Source: Euclidia mi
Lineage: Eukaryota > Arthropoda > Insecta > Lepidoptera > Erebidae
NCBI GenBank assembly: GCA_944739405.2
Contig: OX123184.2
Span: 1,101,501 to 1,165,500, forward strand
Reading direction: 5' to 3'
Length of the DNA stretch: 64,000 nt
Position 1 is the first letter of the stretch. Every line of letters starts with the position of its first letter. Position numbers and translations under genes: made by a program. The notes under the pieces are model-generated. The model worked only from the letters and a program-made list of their open reading frames with translations. It made no database searches and was not told the origin of the DNA. Below are positions 59,100 through 64,000 of this stretch, piece by piece.

Positions 59100-59155
59100 G
59101 ACCCTGCTCCGAAAAATAGGAGCCCTGCGAAGCAGGGCTCCGTCAACTTAGCTTA
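59100..59155 (+). repeat. GGAGCCC hairpin repeat end
   Basis: A perfect 10-bp stem GGAGCCCTGC / GCAGGGCTCC closed by GAA (59118-59140), then GTCAACTTAG. Other copies: 8936-8972 and, inverted, 27448-27480. Confidence 0.75.
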
Positions 59156-59475
59156 GTGGTGCAATTAGTATTTTTGGTGGAAACCAGAAATAAATTGACT
59201 AACAGTTAAATACAACCCTTTTTAAAAACGAATAATTTATCTTCTAACTTTTTGTACAATCACCAATTTGGCAAACGAATTATTTAGTCAAATGATTATT
59301 TTTAAAATAATTATTTAACATTTGAATTATTTTCTAAGTAAAATATTTGCTTAACCTGTATTATGTCAAATGACAGTTTTTAAAGTAATATGTTTGCGAA
59401 ATGAAAGTTTGTCAAATGATTAGTTTTTCAAACGTTGTTTGTAAAATGATCTTTTGTCATTCGTTTTTTGTCAAA

Positions 59476-60785
59476 CAATAGTAAACCTTTTAGAACCCAC
59501 GTACAGCAAGATATTTAATTGATTTACAATCTTTATTTAGCCTGAGCTTTTGACAGACATGTATGCAAATAGTTTGTAGAAATATTTATTACTTACTTCA
59601 ATGTCTTAAGTTATGCTTTTTATGTCAACTAAATATTGATATCTACTGTTTAACTTATTACTAGGTATTACCGAAATTGTATGTTTGCTATAAAATGTGT
59701 GCACTTCAGTCACGCACAGTCAACGTGTGGTTAGCATAAATAGCAGTTATTAGGCTTGATTAAAAAGGATTCGCTGAAAAATAAGCTCTCTGAGTAAAAT
59801 TTATGAAATATACATAATATCTACTATGATGGTAGCTAGAAGCAAATGATTGATTATCAATCTGGTATATTTCTCAGTTGAACAAACGACTGCGTGCGGA
59901 TTATTAGCATTAAACCGCAAATTGAGGAGCGCGAACCAAATCTGTGCCAAAAAATTAATGAGAAAATGTACCGCAGACCTGTTACTTACGAACAACGTTA
60001 TATTGAGGCGATTTAGTATTTAAATTGTACGCTGTGTCGGTAATTTTGGTATCGAGCTTACGCTCTTTAGCTGTAACACATAAATTACGTAAAAATAAAA
60101 TTTTGAATAATTTATATAATATCAGTGTGAAAACTTGTTAACTAAGCTAAGCCAAAGGGTTTATTTTTAGATAGAAAAAATATCCTTAATAGTAGAGCCA
60201 ATTTGGTTATTTGTCATAATTTGTATACAATATCATATTTTGTATTGGTTATGACGAAAATAAGAATAAAATAGATATTACGAAAAATCGAATCATGAAA
60301 CACACGGACGCTTACCTAAAGAGTGCCATGATTTCGTATACTACAAGTTTATAATAACTGTTACTTTGCCATTAAGTACTTAGTTATATTCTGTTAAAAG
60401 CAGTGGGACAGTTTTCTTTCCTGCCTGAGGGAGATCAGAAATAAAGACGTCCAATGTTCATAAAAGCATATTGATTGAGTAACGATCTTAAGGGTGGCTC
60501 ATAAACTTTTCATTTTACTTAATTGTTTGTTTAGGATCACTTCAGTTTGGTCTCGTATAAACTATTCATTAAATATTTGAATATGTGATTAGTGAATTGA
60601 GTCTTGTTTTGGTGACTATGAAACTCTACGAATTTGAAGTTTATATTAGGTAGGTACTATACATATAGTTTATTTATTTATACTCATTAAATATCGAATG
60701 TCGAAGGCGAATCAAAAGTCGTACTAATTGCCGCTGTGTTCCTGACAAAGTAGGTAATTTCTTTATTCATTTCATTTTATTACAG
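59476..60785. other. No recognisable gene
   Basis: AT-rich spacer. Nothing supported. Confidence 0.4.
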
Positions 60786-60911
60786 GAATTTAGTTAAAGA
60801 AACGACGACTCGCACCAAAAATAAATTTAAGGGTTTTAAGAAAATTTCAACCAACGACCTCAAAGAAAGCCCAAACTCGAAGCAACAATTAGTGGATCAC
60901 ACAGGGCCATA
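60786..60911 (+). CDS. Candidate last coding exon, unknown protein
   Basis: A strong acceptor (TTCATTTTATTACAG) is followed by an open frame with one leading base: NLVKETTTRTKNKFKGFKKI, then STNDLKESPNSKQQLVD and HTGP, stop at 60909-60911. The residue mix (K, T, S, N) suits a cytoplasmic tail. AATAAA occurs about 7 bp after the stop. No family was recognised and no partner exon found, so this could be chance. Confidence 0.3.
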
Positions 60912-61405
60912 AGATTAGAATAAAATCTGTTTATCCGCAAGCGTCTCAGCTCGCGAATATTTTGGCAACCTACTGAAGCAGCTTTTGAACTCATATTTAG
61001 GATTGATACTCGCAATGTAGGTCATAACAAATACGTTACGGAGTATGTAGACGCTGTCTTTGTAGCAGGATATGAGAGTATTGTGGAAGTTTTTAGTGTC
61101 TACTATGTCGGCTTATCCATATTTAATGCGGATGTAAGCAAAATTATTATGACAACAAACAAGTGTATAGTACAATAATACAACCAGAACTACTGCCGGC
61201 TTCTTGTAACTTATTTATTTCTGACATTTCGATTGGCTGGCTGAGCTCTTGTGAAAGAATATAATATTCAATACAATATTCTTAAGATACGAAATTTATT
61301 TTAGCTCTTTTAGTAAAAAATGTGTTTAATGTAGCTCCATAATAAAAATGCGACGTTAAGTACATTTGTTGTGAATACTAAATGTAGTTTCACGTTAAAT
61401 TATTA
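60912..61405. other. No recognisable feature
   Basis: AT-rich spacer between the candidate exon and the second retroposon copy. Confidence 0.4.
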
Positions 61406-61420
61406 GGTACTTGTATAGTC

Positions 61421-62026
61421 CCCCCCCGTGGGATCTCCACCTTGTCGTGGTGGGGGGGCTTAGTAACCGTGGATTGGTCACCCGCGGTGAAGCTAAGAGG
61501 GATCCAGGAGGGGACGCTCCGCGTGGGCTTGGCGGAGGCCCGCCCAGGATGCGTCCAAAGGGGCGGGTGCGAGGGACAGTTCTTCTGTCCCTCGCAGTCG
61601 GGTGTGGTCGCGGGAAGAGAGGCGTGTCGGTGTTGCGTTGCCGCGCGCCCTATCTCCCGCGATCAAATGGGGGCGCACCATCGTTGCGTCGCGGTGGGGC
61701 CGCAGAGGAAGAGGAGATGCGGTGTTGCGTTGCCGTCCTCCCTATCCTCTGCGGCCGCTGAGTGTTTTGGCGGCGGAGCCCAACAACTTCATCCACCGCC
61801 AAGGGGTTTTGTTCGGGGCCCGCCGGACCATCTGGCGGGCCAATACCCGTCGGGGGGTAGCGAGGCATGCTTCAGCGATACCCGACCCTCCGACACACGG
61901 GTACGTGAGGAACACGGGTTGGTTTTTAGTCAGTAAGAGTCTGACAGTCCCCTTCGTCCTTCCCCCCAGGGACGAAGGGACTCCATGAGGATTTTCCAAC
62001 CCGACACAAAAAAAAAAAAAAAAAAA
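61421..62026 (+). mobile_element. GC-rich structured retroposon, copy 2
   Basis: 606 bp, flanked by exact 15-bp duplications GGTACTTGTATAGTC (61406-61420 and 62027-62041), with an uninterrupted A18-type tail. About 95% identical to copy 1. It keeps the C7/G7 5' layout, the 59-nt twin hairpins (61606-61664 and 61698-61756) and the terminal GTCAGTAAGAGTCTGACAG. The clean tail and duplications imply a young insertion. Confidence 0.9.
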
Positions 62027-62111
62027 GGTACTTGTATAGTCGCATCTACAAAACATTTTACAACTGCCACTACAACAGATTTTCAATTTAAATTTTAAAT
62101 GGCATCTGTTT

Positions 62112-62494
62112 TATACAGGGTGTCACAAGACCCATCACCAAGCCGAAGTCTACTCGTTGTGGACATCATGCCAAGTCATACTAACCGAAAATAATACCTG
62201 GGAAACGATTTTCTTTTTAAGTTTTCACATTTTTTAAACCGCAATCAAAAGCGCTCACGTGCAATGCTCGAAATACCTACTTATTCATGGGGTCATAGGG
62301 CATCAAAAGAACACATTGGCGCGGTAAATGCATCGATTTTGTACCTAATTAGAAAAATTCCATACTAACTTTGAGCCTCAATATCTCCTGAACCAGTCAT
62401 TTCCCAGATATGGTGCCGAAGTAAAAAATGTTCGTAGTGATTGGTGCAACATGGGATTTCAGTTTTCGTTAAACGTCTTTTTACACCCTGTATA
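62112..62494. mobile_element. MITE with 12-bp ends
   Basis: TATACAGGGTGT at the left and ACACCCTGTATA at the right enclose 383 bp without a gene. Ends of this type are common among insect DNA elements; the superfamily is not assigned. Confidence 0.7.
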
Positions 62495-62969
62495 TTAATT
62501 AAAGTTAATACTTGTAATACAATTCACTTTAATAGTTACTTCAATCTTTTTAGAGTACTATTGTTTTCTTCTTGATGGGTTTCAATGTCATTAAAATATT
62601 TAGGTACTTTTACTAATTTTGAGCAGAGAGTTGTAGGTACTAGTAGGTGTCTATGATGTGTGTATTTTATATTATTATATTCGTAATACATTAAATGGCT
62701 TCTTCAAATTAACGTTCCATTACTCTTCAAGAAATAATATATTATATTATTATAAGTCCAATATTTATTATTTATTTTATAGGCCAGGGTAGAGAATTTT
62801 TGAAACGAAATAAAATTATAGTAGGATGAAACTCATTGGAGGAAAAATAAATTACGTGCGATCTGAGGTCGGGAAGTGGATAGGGTTGCGATTTTAAGGA
62901 TAAAAAAGGGTTTACTGCACTGGTATATTAAAGGAATAGAAAGATCAGAATAATATCTATTACTATGAT
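62495..62969. other. No recognisable feature
   Basis: AT-rich spacer before the LINE. Confidence 0.4.
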
Positions 62970-63889
62970 AAGATTTTCTTCGAAGGAAGTGTTTTGGGAC
63001 CATTTTTGTTCTTGATGTACATCAATGAAGTGCCCAATGTCACTCATCATAAAACTGTACTTTTTGCAGACGATACAACTCTCATCATAAAATGCGATAA
63101 TATAGATTCCTATGAGCAAGAAATGAATGTTGCACTAACTAATGTTATTGATTGGCTCAATATTAATCATCTTAATATCAACTTAGAAAAAACTAAAATG
63201 GTCCAATTCCAAACATATAAGCGTTGTCCAATAGGTTTAAATGTAGCTTATAATGATACACATATAGAAGAAGTTGATACAGTTAAATTTTTAGGTATTT
63301 TGCTGGACAAACATTGTAACTGGAAGGCTCATATCGAATATATCTGTGACAAACTTAATAAATTTGTATATGCTTTGAAAAAGCTTTGTACGACGGTATC
63401 TACAGAAGCAGCACTTGTGCATACCACGGATATGTTTCTTCTGTTCTTGCGTATGGTCTTTTGTTGTGGGGAAATTCTGTTGAATTTGAAAAAGCTTTTC
63501 GTGTCCAAAAAAAATGTGTAAGAGCTATTATCGGAGCTTGGTATATGGATAGTTGCAAACTCATTTTAAAAAAATTAGGTATTTTAACCCTAGCATGCAT
63601 GTATATTAAGGAAGTCTGTATATTTGTTAAGCAACATTCAGAATACTTCAAACTTCAATCGCAGATATCCAAAAGAAATGTTATCCCAAGAAATAAACAT
63701 AAATTGTACCAACCACACTGTAATCTGGAAATCTTTAAAAGAAACTCTTATATTAATGCAATTAAGATCTATAACAAATTACCGAATACATTCAAAGATC
63801 TCCCCCTGACAATGTTTAAGACCAAATTGACGAAATGGCTTCTCGACCACTGTTTTTATAACCTCAATGATTGTCTGACATTTAAATAA
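62970..63889 (+). mobile_element. CR1/Jockey-like LINE, 5'-truncated, one frameshift
   Basis: Starts inside the reverse transcriptase: SVLGPFLFLMYINEVPNV, then LFADDTTLII (catalytic FADD kept, near 63062) and TVKFLGILLDKHCNWKAHIE. A frameshift near 63430 moves the rest to another frame: LAYGLLLWGNSVEFEKAFRV, KKCVRAIIGAWYMDSCKLIL and the end YNLNDCLTFK with a stop at 63889. Apart from this shift it is little damaged, so it is fairly recent. Confidence 0.9.
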
Positions 63890-64000
63890 TTTATACTTAC
63901 ATTATAATATCATTATTTTCATACAGTGTAATTTTTAAGTTTAAATTTGACATAAATAAATTAGTAAATTCATACCCTAATGATATCCTAATAGTAACTT

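Larger units (their letters stand above)
57754..59475. mobile_element. 1.7-kb inverted-repeat element with nested retroposon
   Basis: The ends TTTGACAAAAAACGAATGA (57754-57772) and exact complement (59457-59475). Subterminal stretches (57780-58015, 59220-59455) are AT-rich and repeat CAAATTATT/TTTGNCAAA-like words in both directions. It contains the retroposon at 58091-58678 and the GGAGCCC hairpin repeat end at 59100-59155. Confidence 0.75.

Overview
This is intergenic and intronic DNA from an insect, most likely a moth or butterfly. The sequence is AT-rich. It is packed with non-LTR retrotransposon pieces (RTE-like, CR1/Jockey-like, and an RNase H-bearing clade), tRNA-derived SINEs, mariner and Harbinger-type DNA elements and MITEs. 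Several repeat designs are ones typical of Lepidoptera. There is no bacterial-style gene organisation. Almost every long ORF is either a transposon fragment or chance.

The only recognisable host protein-coding gene is a sirtuin-5-like deacylase on the minus strand. Four of its exons (16836-16590, 15045-14851, 12542-12378 and about 11403-11193) could be assembled from motif order, splice sites and phase. It keeps the QN-D-H NAD/catalytic core and both zinc cysteine pairs. It also carries a G-to-D change in the GAG motif, replacement of both residues that define desuccinylase specificity, and a one-base frameshift in the GTSS motif, so it may be a decaying copy. A CpG-rich plus-strand segment ending in a strong splice donor at 35102, with a TGACGTCA site, looks like the promoter and first non-coding exon of another gene. 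A weak candidate for a last coding exon lies at 60786-60911.

Layout from left to right: LINE tail and GC-rich block in (TTA)n (1-1512); a 2.7-kb dispersed repeat with inverted ends (1734-4433); a 5.7-kb fold-back element carrying a dead YqaJ-type nuclease gene (4778-10493); the sirtuin gene with a nested mariner/LINE in one intron (11193-16836); MITE (16879-17364); a full-length but dead RTE-like LINE (18708-22115); TIR element (22204-23378); a SINE split by a 2.5-kb TA-flanked element with many GCGTCC motifs and an inner LINE (24038-26858); a Harbinger relic (27228-28318); a LINE (28640-30655); a 308-bp tandem duplication; a MITE inside a short ORF (32252-32704); the promoter/first-exon candidate (34857-35102); a SINE-rich stretch (36180-41835); an RNase H LINE broken by another LINE (44690-47235); SINEs, a MITE and a perfect 56-bp palindrome (47757-51195); a long hairpin (55544-55733); an inverted-repeat element containing a young structured retroposon (57754-59475); a second retroposon copy (61421-62026); a MITE; and a 5'-truncated LINE (62970-63889).

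The most novel signal is the pair of ~600-bp GC-rich retroposons. They have exact 15-bp target-site duplications, a 5' end that can be drawn as an HDV-like ribozyme, and two 59-nt hairpins whose loops are similar while their stems change in a compensated way. Many retroelement boundaries were fixed by target-site duplications read directly from the sequence.
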